Shown here one piece after another: positions 45,601 through 57,566 of a stretch of 64,000 nucleotides of DNA. The notes beneath the pieces were generated by a model, which saw nothing but the letters and a program-made list of their open reading frames with translations, did not search any database and had not been told where the DNA came from. The stretch's first letter is position 1, and the number at the start of each line of letters is the position of its first letter. This DNA comes from Adiantum capillus-veneris. Its lineage: Eukaryota > Streptophyta > Polypodiopsida > Polypodiales > Pteridaceae. The stretch covers positions 22,373,484-22,437,483 of the forward strand of contig CM043968.1 of the NCBI GenBank assembly GCA_014529385.2. Reading direction: 5' to 3'. The position numbers and the translations under genes are program-made.

Positions 45601-46935
45601 TACTTTTGCTCCCACTTGTCGTATGACTACTATGCGTTTTCTATGTGCATTGGCAGCTCATTTTGGTTGGGATGTACATCAATCAGACATTGTTACTGCT
45701 TTTTTGAATTGTGACATATTTGAGGAAGTTTATGTAACGCAGCCTCGCGGTATTGTCATAAAAGGACAAGAGGACAAAGTGTGCAGATGTAAGAAGGCTT
45801 TGTATGGATTGAAGCAATCTCCTCGTGCTTGGTATGAGAAAGTTGAACACTCATTTGGTCAAACAAGGCTTTCATAACAGTCCAACAGAAAGCACATTGT
45901 ATGTAAAGCGTGAGGGTGATGTACTTCTCATTGTGGTTCTTTATGTCGATGATTTGCTGATCACTAGACCAAATGAGAGACATATTGCTGAATTTAAGGC
46001 TGATTTGAATGCTACTTTCAAGATGAAAGATTTGGGGTTGTTGCATCATTATTTGGGCATACAGTTTAAGCAGTGTGATGGTGGTATTGCCTTGTGTCAG
46101 AAAAGTTACATAGAGACATTGCTATGTAAGTTTGGACTTGAGGATTGCAAACCTATTGCCATTCCCATGGGAACAGGTTTGAAGTTGAGTCTACGTGATG
46201 CTGGCGATCCTGCTGATGTCACTCTTTACGAAACTTCTGTTGGCTGCCTCATTTATGTATGCAACACAAGGCCAGATATTCAGTTTGCAGTCTCACAGGT
46301 CAGCAGATTTATGCATAGCCGAGCGTCTAAGCATTAGCAGGCTGTCAAGAGGATTTTCCACTACCTTAGTGGCACTTTACATCTTGTCTTGTTTTATCCC
46401 AAGGAGGGATCATTGCCACTAGACTTACATGCTTTTTCAGACTCAGATTGGGCTGGTTGTTTTGACACGCCAGTGTCCACAAGTGGTTTTTCTTTCATGC
46501 TTGGCAGTTCATGTATATCATAGTTGAGCAAGAAGCAACCTACTGTGGCCACTTCTAGTTGTGAGGCTAAGTACAGGGCAGTCTTCACAGCTACGGTTGA
46601 GTGTATATGGCTCAGACGCCTTATGGATGATTTGGGTGTTGGACAGGACACTGCCAACACTATCTACACTAACAGTCAAAGCGCATTGGCAGTTGCGAGG
46701 AACCCAATTTTTCATGATCGCACAAAGCACATTGAGGTGCATTATCACTATGTCAGGGAGAGGCTCTCAGCATGAGAGATCATCTTGGCTTATGTGCCAA
46801 CACAGGACAACCTTGCAGATCTTTTCACAAAGGCATTGTCTCGTGAGAAGCTTGAAGCTTTCCGCAAAGGCATTGTCTCGTGAGAAGCTTGAAGATTTCC
46901 GCAAAGCTTTGGGCTTACTCCCCTTTGTGGATTGA
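42645..46935 (+). pseudogene. Ty1/copia gag-pol, multiply frameshifted
   Basis: ATG 42645 (MAYNNTDVFKMFADEDRLDG). Gag shifts frame near 42980 and 43150, then resumes with zinc knuckle CHYCKANDHLIKQC (about 43471). Protease VWYFDSGATKHIT is near 43718, in another frame. Integrase at 44043-45000 has LWHARFHHRN, HSDVCGPM and NGIAERKNRS, but the expected knuckle Cys in CEGYILGKM is Tyr, and the second catalytic Asp is Asn (LHSNRGGEN). Reverse transcriptase spans a frameshift near 45505 ([20 protein letters not shown], then YVDDLLITR near 45940). RNase H (DSDWAGCFDTP near 46440, TSSCEAKYRAVF) is broken by stops. An inactive fossil of a lineage different from the intact copia copy. Confidence 0.85.
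46829..46903 (+). repeat. 37-bp tandem duplication near the end of RNase H
   Basis: AAAGGCATTGTCTCGTGAGA plus AGCTTGAAGCTTTCCGC occurs twice in a row with one difference (GAAGCT/GAAGAT). It duplicates the codons for the conserved tail KALSREKLEAFRK. Confidence 0.9.
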
Positions 46936-47004
46936 TCATGTCCTCAGGGCATGGCACTTCCCTTTACTCTTGTGCTAGCTCACCGCATCACTCCAGGGGG
47001 GGGA

Positions 47005-47226
47005 TTTATTACCATATACATGTGGTAGTGATGTGTGTGAACACACTAGGACCTCCGGGGCATTTTTTCCCTCTTTAGGAGGTTTTTTCCCTCGTGCATT
47101 GTATATACGCCCATCACTCTAGGGCTATCTATCTTTCCATTGTACACTAAGTAACACACTCTCTATTGTGGGCCTTTAGCTTCCTTCGTCTTCTCCAAGC
47201 TGTGTGCGTTTCTCTACAATCCTAAT
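47005..47226 (+). repeat. Probable 3' LTR of the copia relic
   Basis: Follows the polypurine tract and contains GTATATACGCCC as a possible TATA box at about 47101. It ends where the sequence returns to gypsy relic B. No second copy is available for comparison. Confidence 0.45.
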
Positions 47227-48059
47227 TCCAAGAGGCTAAGCTTAATGAGTGTGACGGCATAAGAAAAACAAACAAAGATCTAGAAGGGTGGATTGCAGAA
47301 CTTGAAGATTTGGATTATGCTTTCAATATGAAGAACATGCTCACCAAACTTACGAATGCCTAAACAAAGTGATCAATAAGGTAGTATGGAGCAAGATGAC
47401 TAATTTGGAGACTTTCACAATGCACATGATAAAGGTATGTCATTTGACCCTCTTTTCTAATACTTTACGTCTTTGATGAATCCTTTGAAATCTTCTGAGA
47501 TCAAATTCATGCGTAAAATTTGAGATTTGAAATTGAATTTCTTAATTGATTTGGATAGTACACATTGCTTCTTATTTGTTGAGTTAATTGAGAAATTAAA
47601 CATGAAATTAAACTGAGAAATTAAGAGACTAAAAGATTTACGAAAGAACTAATTGAAAACATGTCTTTTTCCTTGAATGGCAATTTTTATGTCATAAACA
47701 TGGGTATAAATGATGTAATTATTATTATCAATTAGATGGCTGAAAATCATGTTTTTATTGATTATGAAGAAAGAAAAATCTCTCTTAAATCATTAGATGA
47801 GGATAGTCACACTCTTCATGGGGAAGAAAGAGATTCTAAATCAAGTTTTGGCCATGAAAGTAATAAGGTGACTTAAATGAAAGTGTGAGACTTATAAACT
47901 TTTATAAATGAGTTAAAAGGTGAACCAAAAATAAGAAAGGAAAAAAATCCAAAGTATGTGGAAAGATTTGATGAGTTCAAGCATATTTTTCTTGATGACC
48001 TACCATGTATGCCCCTCCTTATAACTCTGAGGACAGAGTTAGTTTTGATAAGGGGAGAA
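47227..48059 (+). pseudogene. Ty3/gypsy relic B: gag-protease remains
   Basis: Homologous to 31105-31920 of relic A and equally mutated. Legible pieces are NECDGIRKTNKDLEGWIAEL-like gag and, near 47690-47800, the post-active-site protease strand (MGINDVIIIINWMAENHVF). A purine-rich GATAAGGGGAGAA ends it at 48059. Most of pol is deleted. Confidence 0.6.
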
Positions 48060-49101
48060 TGTAATAGGACTATTTTTTCAAGTTCTTAAAGCCAGAAACA
48101 ATATAATAGGTTAGATCTTTTGTTAAATATGGTTTAAATGAATAGTATATGAGATAGAGAGTATTAGTCGTACATAAATGAGTTCAAGATATCAAGGGAG
48201 GAAATATATTCTCTTCACAATACATTAAAGATGTATTTATTGAATAAGACAAAACTTGGTTATAGACTGTAAAGTGAACACGTAGTGCAAATTGATGTTT
48301 TCATCAATATCAATGTTTTGTTTTTATGGTTTTTAGCTTGAAATACATATGTAAGCTTAAAATAAGTTAAAAAATTCATGGAGACCCAAAAATAGAGGTT
48401 TTATGAGTCACGATCTAAAAGTTGTGTTTTTAGCCAAAAAAGAAAAGGGAGTTTTTTGTAAATTTTTTCGGGTTGCCTTATAGATTAGACCCGTTCCCAT
48501 CATTTTAAGTACCTGAAAGTCTATAATCTGAGTTTGTATGACAAAGTTATGGGAAAAAAAAATTGCCAACAACAGTAAGACAACCTACAAGCAGCAAACA
48601 GTTAGCTTATAAACAGATATACATACGTAATATCTCTTTTAGTTTATCCAATCAAAAAGTGATCGTACTCAGTTTTTATGGTACAAAATTATGTTTTCTA
48701 ATTTGATTATCATATTGAATTGGTTGCACGAGTATGTTATTTTGGCTATTTTGTAGACGTTGCAGAGACCAATGTGATATCTACTCTTCAATGTGAAACA
48801 GGATCTTTCATGATATTGATATTGTGATCATGTTGCGATTCGAATTATGATCTTTGTTGCCATCCAAAGATTTAGATTGTGATAGAGATTGAGAGTGTGA
48901 TTGAGATTGAGATTGAGATTGTGCACAAGATTGATATTGTGCACAAGATTGAGAGTGTGATTGAGATTGAGATTGAGATAACTCGGGGGTGGTCGGGAGG
49001 TTATAAAATGAGATATGCTCTTCATGTAATCATTATCTTACATCTACTTATTCTGCTATTTTTTATTATCAATGTATTTCACTCTCCCATGTTACGTCAC
49101 A
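48060..49101 (+). repeat. 3' LTR of gypsy relic B, full length
   Basis: Starts TGTAATAGGACTATTTTTTC, ends TTACGTCACA, 1042 bases. It matches 41718-42342 and 29977-30685 and includes the GAGATT minisatellite (48860-48980). It gives the full extent of this LTR family. Confidence 0.75.
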
Positions 49102-49923
49102 ATAGGAGGATCCAACAAGCAAGATGGTCTAGATGTAGGATCTCATCATAGTCACAAGGCCTAGAGGTTGATTTGGCTTCCCTCTAAACAATTTATTTAT
49201 CATGATGTGTTGCAATGTTATGGAAATTCATCAAGTAAGTGTCACTTGGTCTAGTTTTACCATCAGGAGTGAGAAAGTTGTTTTCAATATGAGCTTGAAA
49301 CGGTGGGCTACCATGATGTCTCTAGAATTCTCCAGCATGTTACAAGCATCACAGGTTGTACAATGTATCTTGTATTTACTTCAATGGTGGAACTAATCAA
49401 CTCACCTTTTATCTCTAGATTAGAGTCTCTGCATGTAAATGATAAACTATTGACCATGGTGAACAATAGAATAAATAACTATGCATGGAGATACATATAT
49501 GGTGACAATATTGAGCTTGAGAGTTCTTTCTAGGGTTTGAAAGTTCATTAGAGCACACTATAAATGGGCAAGCCTAATGATTTTATCATAGGTTAACTCC
49601 TAAAGGAGCTCTCTAATATTCAATGAGCAATATGGATTTCTCTTGTTTTAGAATAGCCATATGATCCTTCACCTTCTTTTAGTTAGTGATAGAGTTCCTC
49701 TAATTTCCCTTTCAATGAGTTTTAAAATGCCCAAGCGAGGCTTCATCGTGTTCCCTCATTAATATGGTCCAAGTTTTCCTACATTCTCTCTCTAGATGAT
49801 CACAATCATATATATATATATATATATACTATTAAAAAAAGGGGGAGGGATTCTGCCCCCCTGACACATGGAAAGCTCTCCTTGCTTCGATGTACGTGCC
49901 CTACAGCTCCCGACAACATAGCA

Positions 49924-50012
<89 letters not shown>

Positions 50013-50144
50013 GCCATCGGTTTCTAGCCAAACTAGTCTATATCTATATTTAAAAGACAAGCATATGCTCCATGTGGTTGCAAGCACGATGGAAGGCCCC
50101 CAATTTTCCTTTCTAGATGCCAACGAGGTTCCACCAAGTCGAAC

Positions 50145-50243
<99 letters not shown>

Positions 50244-50849
50244 GCATGGGCTTGGGGAAAAAACCCCTGCCGTGAATAAATGCATGCAGTGCACTCTGCC
50301 TACATTGGAGTCAATGTGCATCAAAATTAATGCACATAGTGGGCTTGGCTTGCCGCAGTAGATGAGAATTGCAATCAAACGGTAGATCTTGTGGCTGCAA
50401 GCATTTACAACCACATGGATCAAACTCATGTATGACCATGCACACATGGAATTCTTGGGTACCACAATGAACATTTCGTAACAATGCAATGCACTACCCC
50501 CTCGACTCAGTAAACAAGTACGTAGTGATGGCCAAATTGCGGGAACACTTTTCATGGACTGCAAGCCTCTGCCAACGTATGCAAAAGCCATACATCTGTG
50601 TCAAATAATTTCTACTTTGGACACTCCCACTTGCAACTATCAAGCACCTACAAAAGCCCGTTGAGATAGAGTAAAACGATTCCCAAGCCGGGTGCATAGC
50701 TGAGATTGAAGATGGAACACTAAAAGAAGCTTTGAATAAATTGTAATATCATACAAAGTTTCACATGTCATACTTAGAAGTTAGAGAACCATGTCATAAG
50801 CATCCACATATCTTCAGTGTCGTGACCCTTGATGTTTCCTTGCTAACAT
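49102..50849. other. Gene-free region with (AC)n and (TC)n tracts
   Basis: (TA)n at 49808-49828, (AC)n at 49925-50008 and (TC)n at 50149-50242. The sequence just before the (AC)n tract (GGGGGAGGGATTCTG, CCCCCTGACACATG) resembles 18522-18585, also just before a long microsatellite. No gene recognised. Confidence 0.5.
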
Positions 50850-51157
50850 ATTAACAAGTGATGAAGAGAAGAAAATTTTTGAGCCCTTCATATGGATCCT
50901 CTTCTTCTTCCCGAATCGGAGAGAGGACTTTTGGAAGTCTCACAAGGAGGCTTCCTAGGTACTCTCTCATCATGGTGGGGAGTTTGGAGAATCCCATGAG
51001 CACGAAGCTTCCGACTTTGGAGGGATGGATTACCCATGGCTTGTTGAAGCTTGGAAACAAGGTAGTTCACAAGCATAGGGGCATCATTAGTAGCCTGCTC
51101 ATTAGCAAAATCAAAGCTATCAACATTAATTTCACTCTCTTTACTATTGGCAGCCAT
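50850..51157 (-). pseudogene. 5' end of a minus-strand copia gag
   Basis: ATG at 51157 begins MAANSKESEINVDSFDFANE, placed about 400 bases downstream of a perfect initiator-Met primer site, as expected for gag of an LTR retrotransposon. Frames switch around 51060 (GFSKLPTMMREYLGSLLVRL in the neighbour frame), and nothing of protease or later domains is present to the left. A truncated remnant; the gag identity is inferred from position. Confidence 0.4.
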
Positions 51158-51561
51158 TCTAACAACCTTTAGGTGTAAACTTTTCTAGGTGTACTTTGGC
51201 ACTTCAAGACCTAATTGCTACTCCTCTTTACCCCTTTAGAAAAGCACTCAAGCTACTGAACCCGTAGCTCGAATACCATTAATTGCAAGGAATAGAAGGG
51301 AGGATTTTTCAACACCAAAATAGTACCGGTTCCTATCAAGCTTCTAATAGCTCAATAGTGGTTAAGCCGTAGGCAAGCCGCGTAGGACTCGACTATTAAG
51401 ACCGTAGCTCTCGATGGTGATGCCCCATTATCTGCATGAAGGAAGGCGCACTGCAAGGCTGAAAATTTCCTATTCTACTTACTCAATTGCAATTAATAAT
51501 ACCAACCATTTATAGCTAGCTTGAGGATCTCCCTTCTTGAGCAAGAAAAGAGAAACCTTGT

Positions 51562-51573
51562 GCTCTGATACCA
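51562..51573 (-). promoter_or_regulatory. Primer binding site, initiator tRNA-Met (minus strand)
   Basis: The minus strand reads TGGTATCAGAGC followed by ACAAGG, a perfect match to the plant initiator-Met primer site. The LTR therefore lies to the right, from about 51575. Confidence 0.8.
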
Positions 51574-51574
51574 A

Positions 51575-52784
51575 TGTAGCATTTAATGGCCTAGTAACTT
51601 GCGTGTAGCAAAAAATAGCATGAACATAGTGAGCATTTCATTAGAATAGATTCCTAATGAGAATACCAAGAGTGCTTGGGTGGAGAGAGCAACAAAAATC
51701 ATAACACCTAGTTCGATACGCATGAACAATACTTCAAAAAATAGAGAAATTAAGCTATTGACAATAGTTGAGGATCGGATTTACATGGAGCCGGCGGTCC
51801 CCCCTCCAAAAGGCTTTGTATTATAGGTTTCCCCCATCAAGGGAGACATTTTACAATACAATTCTTCATGTTCCTTCAATAACTAGCTAGTGCAATGAAG
51901 ATGGAAGCTTCAAGCACTAGCAAACACTTTAAACACAACATCAATTCCCTCACGATCTCAGACCCAAGACCTCACACACCTTCGAAGATGGTGAGAGATA
52001 GCGGGGTATGAGAGTAGATTGAGAGGAAGAAGGAGTTGTCTTACGTGAAAGAAGTACATCTCCTCACATAATCACTCATATTATCATAGCATAGCTTAGC
52101 TTAGTAATTAGCATGGTAGAGGAGATGAGCATGCATTGAAGCTTGGCTTTTGGTTGGATTTTCATCACAAAGCCAAGATTTTTTGGTGTAGGCCTCCCTT
52201 CTCACAAGCTTGGAGTAGGTGATAAGCTTTCCATTATAGCTTGAGAAGGAGAGAGAGAGAGAGAGAGTATTCTTGCTTCACACATGAGCTAGTGTGAGTG
52301 TGTGTGGAATAATTCCTTTGAAAACATCAGCCCCTCTCTCTCTTGGTCGACCTCTCTTGCTAAATCCTCTTGCTGGCACCTCATTGGACCTTTCCAGGCT
52401 TAGCCAATAGGCTTTAAAAAGCATAAGTGGTAGCCTTCTGACATGTGTCCTCCTTTCCCCTTTTATGCAAGATTTAGGTAATTAATTAATGCAACTAAAC
52501 TCTCATTGGATCCCTTTGTCTCCTGGCCAATAGGAATCAGACAAGCCATTAGGCTGCTGAATGCTCATTGGACCCCTTGGGAGACTGTCCAATAGTCTTC
52601 TAGAGAGCTTAATTCTTATTGGTTATTTTATTAAGTGTTTTTAAATTAATTAAACTAGATTTACTATAGCCTAATTCTCATTGGTCCACCTCCATGGCCA
52701 TTCAATAGGATTTGAGTGCACCTTGTGTGCATCTGGGCTAGGGAGCTGACATGTGTCCCTCATTCCCTTTGTGTAAAGGAAGCT

Positions 52785-52875
<91 letters not shown>

Positions 52876-52900
52876 CTCTCTCATCTCCTACTTACAGGGC
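51575..52900 (-). repeat. LTR of the minus-strand copia-like remnant
   Basis: Placed by the primer site at its left border. The right end is not defined. It contains a cluster of ATTGG/CCAAT motifs at 52378-52715 and a (TG)n tract at 52787-52873. No second LTR copy is present in the window to fix its length. Confidence 0.4.
52378..52715. promoter_or_regulatory. Array of CTCATTGG...CCAATAG motifs
   Basis: Four imperfect copies of CTCATTGG(A/T)CC, about 14-18 bases, then CCAATAG(G), at about 52378, 52502, 52563 and 52677, plus a half copy (CTTATTGG) at 52616. In each, the outer ATTGG and inner CCAAT are inverted partners. CCAAT is the core of the plant NF-Y site, so an enhancer role in the LTR is possible. 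Confidence 0.4.
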
Positions 52901-53459
52901 TCGCCCCCTCTTATGTAGTAATCATGAAGACTTTTTGGTACACACACAAAGCATCCAATTTTTCTAAGCTTGACCATTGGACACAACCTTTGATATTTGG
53001 AACCTTAGCATTTTGGAAGTCTTAATGGGCTGAACCTTAGGGTCTTTAAAGCCCATTGTTGCACATTGCTCTACAGATGGCCCCCCCTTTGGATCCCTAT
53101 TGTGGCCGATCTGCCAGCTTAACCAACATTCTAGCTTTTTCTCCCCTGGCACTTCCCCATATTAAACGATCAGTTTAACATGAGAAAATCATTTAGGAGA
53201 ATTAGATATTAGTTATTATGACACCACCCGTGGAGTGCCTTAGAATAAATTTTTCACTGACCTCTGGGTGGGCCCTCACCTAGAGCATGTTGTCATGTAT
53301 AGTGGAGACCATCTTTCTCTTTGAGTCTCCAACAAGGAAATCCCAAGGAATCTCTAATCAACATATAATCCATCACCCTAGACAGAGGTCTAAAGCCACA
53401 TCTAAAGACACATTGAAATCATCCATGATTCTCATAATACACTAGGCGTTGACATAAAT

Positions 53460-55310
53460 AGTGCTACGCGGTCTCTAGCTCTAAGTCACAAAATTCACAT
53501 GTCCTCTCCTCGGAAAGTGTTGAAATATATCCCCATGTCTCTCTCTGCAATTGATGCGAGGAGGCATGAAGCTACCCTATCGCACATCAAAGGCCATGTG
53601 AGAAATGTGAATCCCTGTATATCGGTGGTAGAATGAATCCATCTTCAATAGTATTAAGAAAATTCTCTCTATAAAAAGCCCTTTTGTTTCCTAACTCATG
53701 AGAGGGGGCCTCAACCATGTCCTCTCTGCATCAATCTATGTAATATCCTTTCTTACTATTGTGTAAATCTCTGAGCAAGTCAACGTAAGTGATGGTGCAT
53801 CCAAGGAGTACTAAAGGGTGGCAATTTATCCATTGTGAAGCCATGTAGTTGAAACCAAGCTGACATCTGTGCATAGCAACATCTAGAGTCTCCCCCCATA
53901 GTCTAGCATAACAATGACATGGGAGATCCCACAAGACATGTATATTTGAAATTCTATTATAGTAAGTGACTAAATCACAAGTGGGTAGTTGCCAAATCTG
54001 CTCTAACAATCTCAAGTGGTATTGCGGTCTTGCAATGGATCAACTTGGAGATCATAGTGACGAGAGATTTCTCCATTGCTCTCCACCCATCATACATTCC
54101 TTTGTACTTCATGCGATGATTAAGACCAGGTCCCCAAATTTGCACCCCATACAATAATGTGGATGTCACTACAGTAACAACAGCCACAACTTAGTTCGCA
54201 AATCTTGAAATTGTACCAAGGAGCACATTTTCTCCAAGCGTGCAAGGCATGTATGCCCTTGTATAAGTCTACATGCTAATGCCTCTGTCATAGAGAAAGA
54301 GGGTTCTCTAAATACAACTCCAAGGTAAGTGTAGTTTTGTGTAACCTCTACCACCTCCTATCCATTAAAAAACATTGTGCTACTGCCCTCACCCATTGAC
54401 AAGTGCTAAGGTTCACATAAAAATCCTTGTTATGTACATATCTTTGCAGTGTATCCAATTGGTTGTGCGATCCTTCTGAAGATTTAGCAATGGGTACAAA
54501 GTGATCCACATAAAGAAAACAAAGGTATCCATGTGCCTAATAGCTATGCATTGCTATCTCTATCTCTATCAATATAGTATGGAACCCTTCAATGGACATA
54601 CCAAACAGAGAAGGACAGACTGGACATCCATATTTCACTCCATTGGTGGAATCAACAATCTCTGAAAGGCCCTTTGATATGTACATTCTACATGTGACTA
54701 TTTCATAAAGTAGAAGGATACCCCTTGTAATTGCAATTGGAACCCCCATATCATACAGTTTTCACATCAATCTTGCTCTAGGCACTAAATCAAGCGCTTT
54801 CCAAAAATCAACAATGTAAGAGTAAACATGTTGCTCATGTGTGTGACCCTCCTCAATGATAGCTTGAATAGTAAATATGTGATCAAGAGTAGAGATTCTT
54901 CTTCTAATACTACCCACGTGCTCTTACACCCTCTCTCTTTGCCCAACGACTAAGCCTGTTCTCAAGCATAAAGCCATAAAGCTTTTCCAATGTGTGATAT
55001 AGCATGATGGCATTATAATTACTATGCAACATAGGATCCCCAACTTTGAATACTGGCACAATGATGTTGGTGCTCCAATTTTACGAAAGCATTCACAAAC
55101 ATCACTATTAAACATGTGGGCCAATAAGCATGCCAATGAACCTTGCACATGACGTACATGTTTTCAGCAATCAATCCATCATGATCATATTCTCTACGTG
55201 TATGAAGTCTATCAATGGCATCATGTATCATACTCTTAGTGAAGAATGTGCAAGTCTGAGGACGGCCCCCTACTGGAAATGCTAGGGAAGGCTGATTTGG
55301 CATTGTATAT
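53460..55310 (-). pseudogene. LINE ORF2 reverse transcriptase and tail, broken
   Basis: Legible parts from right to left: SMIHDAIDRLHTRREYDHDG (about 55240) before the RT fingers; GLSEIVDSTNGVKYGCPVCP and SLFGMSIEGF (54590-54690), the RT box normally written GVKQGCPLSPTLFG; QNYTYLGVVFREPSFSMTEA (about 54320), the thumb region; STLLYGVQIWGPGLNHRMKY (about 54140), a hallmark of plant LINE C-termini; and ERTCEFCDLE followed by HYLC near 53520, a C-terminal zinc finger. The catalytic FADD-type box is not legible. Several frames are used. Confidence 0.75.
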
Positions 55311-55789
55311 AATTATTTGCATACTATCCCCAAGTATGTGTAGAAGTAGTGGGTGGGGGTGCTCAATGCTCCTAAAAGATTCTCCATGCTTCTCTAGATT
55401 CCTGGCTCAAGAAAATCTCAAATAAATCCTACTCAAGTAGGACACAAAGCATCTCTTCTTTTGCCTCACGAGATGTTGAAAGATAATCTTTGGTTGTCGA
55501 TGTGTCGTACCACCTGCTACTACCTCTCTTTGTAGTCTAGCCCTCATCTTTTCACACTCATTTTCATACAAACTATTCTAAGGTTTAATGTCCTTAATGT
55601 CTCTCTCAACATCGCCAAGGTGGGGAAAATCAATTTTTTCAATTTCATGGAAAGCATTCGCAAGCTACTCTTTAAGCTATATCAAAGGTACATGGGGATC
55701 CACCATTGATAGTCATATAAAGATCTCCAAAGTATATTAATTTTGTGTCTTCTTAGTAAAACGATATATAGGATACATTAGTGATTTTG

Positions 55790-56480
55790 TTGGCTACCCA
55801 TAAGCTGTATAAAATACCAACAATCTTAATGTGAAAGATAAATATGCATGATCTATAGTAGTCTCGATACTTCTAGGTGAAACTGATAGCTCATGAATAC
55901 ATGGGATGAGTGCAAGCAGTGCAAGTAAATGGTCCATCATAGGAACATTACAATGTGTATAGCACGTGAGCTCTTTTGAAAATGGCCACTTCATGATGCC
56001 ATTGATTATGGCTAGTCCGTGTATAGCTCCCATCTCTATAAGACACTTACCATATAATGTGCATTTACTTTTATCCTTTAAGACTCTCTTGATCCCAAGA
56101 TCCACTTAATCATACTCACAAAAACCTTCTACAAATGTATTAAGAAAGGAAGCTTCACACAAACATGTCCTTGCATTAAAGTCCACAACATTTGGACAAG
56201 CATAGATAGTGTTCGAAGGTGCAAAATAGCATATAGCAATGTAAAAATGAAAAATATTTTGTCTATAATCCACGTATAAGGAGCCTCTTCATCTCTCGTG
56301 AACACTTGTATGATAGGATGTAACTCCTCTCTGTATAATACAACAATTCCTCTTGATCATCTATAAGTATCCCCATGAGGCTTTTTGTGGCCATTGATTC
56401 CCATCTATATCACAAAGGTGTTTTTCCTATATTGATGAGTTTTTGTATAGAAAATTACATATCAATCACACATGGCATAC
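55790..56480 (-). pseudogene. LINE ORF2 endonuclease, broken
   Basis: In shifting frames: ELHPIIQVFTRDEEAPYTWI near 56300, a DFNART segment near 56180, YGKCLIEMGAIHGLAIINGI (about 56040), LTCYTHC, MMDHLLALLAL, and at 55840 TTIDHAYLSF, the SDHxxL-type His box of APE endonucleases with Ser changed to Ile. It lies in the expected position between ORF1 and the reverse transcriptase. Confidence 0.7.
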
Positions 56481-56559
56481 ACTCTTTTCTATGTGAAATT
56501 TGAGCATGAGTGAGATCCTCTTCCAAAACTATTTCCTTGAAGGCACGTCGATGCAAAAG

Positions 56560-57540
56560 AAAATCTTTATTTGTCTCGAGATCAACAAACTTCAAGATTA
56601 GTGGCCTCTTTTGATACATCCTTTTCTACTCTCCATTTTTTATACATCCTTTCCTAAAATCCATGTCAGCCAATGTCTTTTTGTTTGCTCCCATTTTCAT
56701 GCATAAATCCAAAGGATCCTCTTTTAGACTCTTGTTCTCTTTCCATCCAAACACTCATACATAAAAAACTCACACTTTTCTCTGATTGTCTTCCTCTAAT
56801 GTATCCTTTATGAAAATAGGAGGAGAAGATGTTGGAGCTGCCTATTGCTCTTTTGTCACTTCTATGCATGTTGTGTTCTCCTCATATTGTTTAACTACAT
56901 CGGTCCATGCACTCAATCCATTCTCTACATGACATTTTAGCTCTTTCACCTCTTCTTGGAAGTGCAGGTCTGCTCTACCATTTGATGATACCTCATTTTC
57001 ATCCAGCCTCTAACATGCTTTGAGCTAGTCCTTGAGGTCATCAATCAAGGTATCCTTTTCACTCAAGCATTTTTTCTACTTTTGCTTTCTAGGATTCAAA
57101 AGTAGAAAGTGTATCATCTAATGTTTTTTGCAACATGCCTTCCATTACATTCACCTTGAGATCCTCAATCAAGGAATCCTTTTCACTTATGCATTCTTCT
57201 AATTTTTCTTTCCAAGATTCAAAAGTAGTAAGTGGATCATCTAATCTTTTTTGAAGCACGCCTTCCATTACATTCATCTTGAGATCCTCATTCAAGGAGT
57301 CATTTTCATTTATGCAATTTTATACTTTCTCTTTCCAAGATTCAAAAGTAGTCAGTGGATTGTCTAATCTTTTTTGCAACACACCTTCCATTGCATTCAC
57401 CTTTGCCCAGACAATGCCTTGCAATTCTCCTTTAAGTCATGTATACGTCTCCGCTTTAGCCTCACTAAGCATCTCTTTTTGCACATCCTTCCTTATTTTT
57501 TCATACATACACTATTCATGAGAGTTCAAAAGTTCATACA
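56560..57540 (-). pseudogene. LINE ORF1, coiled coil with 41-residue repeats
   Basis: The 5' part consists of tandem 41-codon repeats (WKEKLEECISEKDSLIEDLK, then VNVMEGMLQKTLDDTLSTFE). It is followed by ADLHFQEEVKELKCHVENGL and SAWTDVVKQYEENTTCIEVT, then in other frames DPLDLCMKMGANKKTLADMD and RPLILKFVDLETNKDFLLHR, which read as the RNA-binding domain. Stops interrupt it. The repeats extend the oligomerising coiled coil. Confidence 0.6.
57026..57410. repeat. 123-bp in-frame tandem repeat, about three copies
   Basis: Landmark GATTCAAAAGTAG ends at a constant 123-base spacing (57097, 57220 and 57343 for its shared C). Each unit encodes 41 residues on the minus strand, so length changes keep the frame. 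Confidence 0.85.
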
Positions 57541-57566
57541 TCTCTGTCTCAATCTCTTTCCTCGAT

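Larger units (their letters stand above)
42343..47226 (+). mobile_element. Ty1/copia relic lacking its 5' LTR
   Basis: A plus-strand copia element with recognisable gag, protease, integrase, reverse transcriptase, RNase H, polypurine tract (CCAGGGGGGGGA, about 46993) and a probable 3' LTR (about 47005-47226). No 5' LTR or primer site is found before the gag ATG, so the 5' end was lost. It separates the truncated LTR of relic A from the internal part of relic B. Confidence 0.75.
53160..57560 (-). mobile_element. Second L1-type LINE, degraded
   Basis: A minus-strand LINE readable from right to left: ORF1 coiled coil with tandem repeats (57026-57540), ORF1 RNA-binding part (56560-56990), endonuclease (55790-56480), reverse transcriptase (54300-55310), and a 3' zinc-finger-like tail near 53530. 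Stops and frameshifts are frequent, so it is dead. Similar phrasing in ORF1 (a coiled coil followed by SWADV/AWTDV) links it to the LINE at 1-1560. Confidence 0.75.

Noticed and set aside
57026..57410. Regular 123-base spacing as a possible CRISPR-like array
   Set aside because: Units are contiguous tandem repeats encoding protein, with no unique spacers, in a eukaryotic context.
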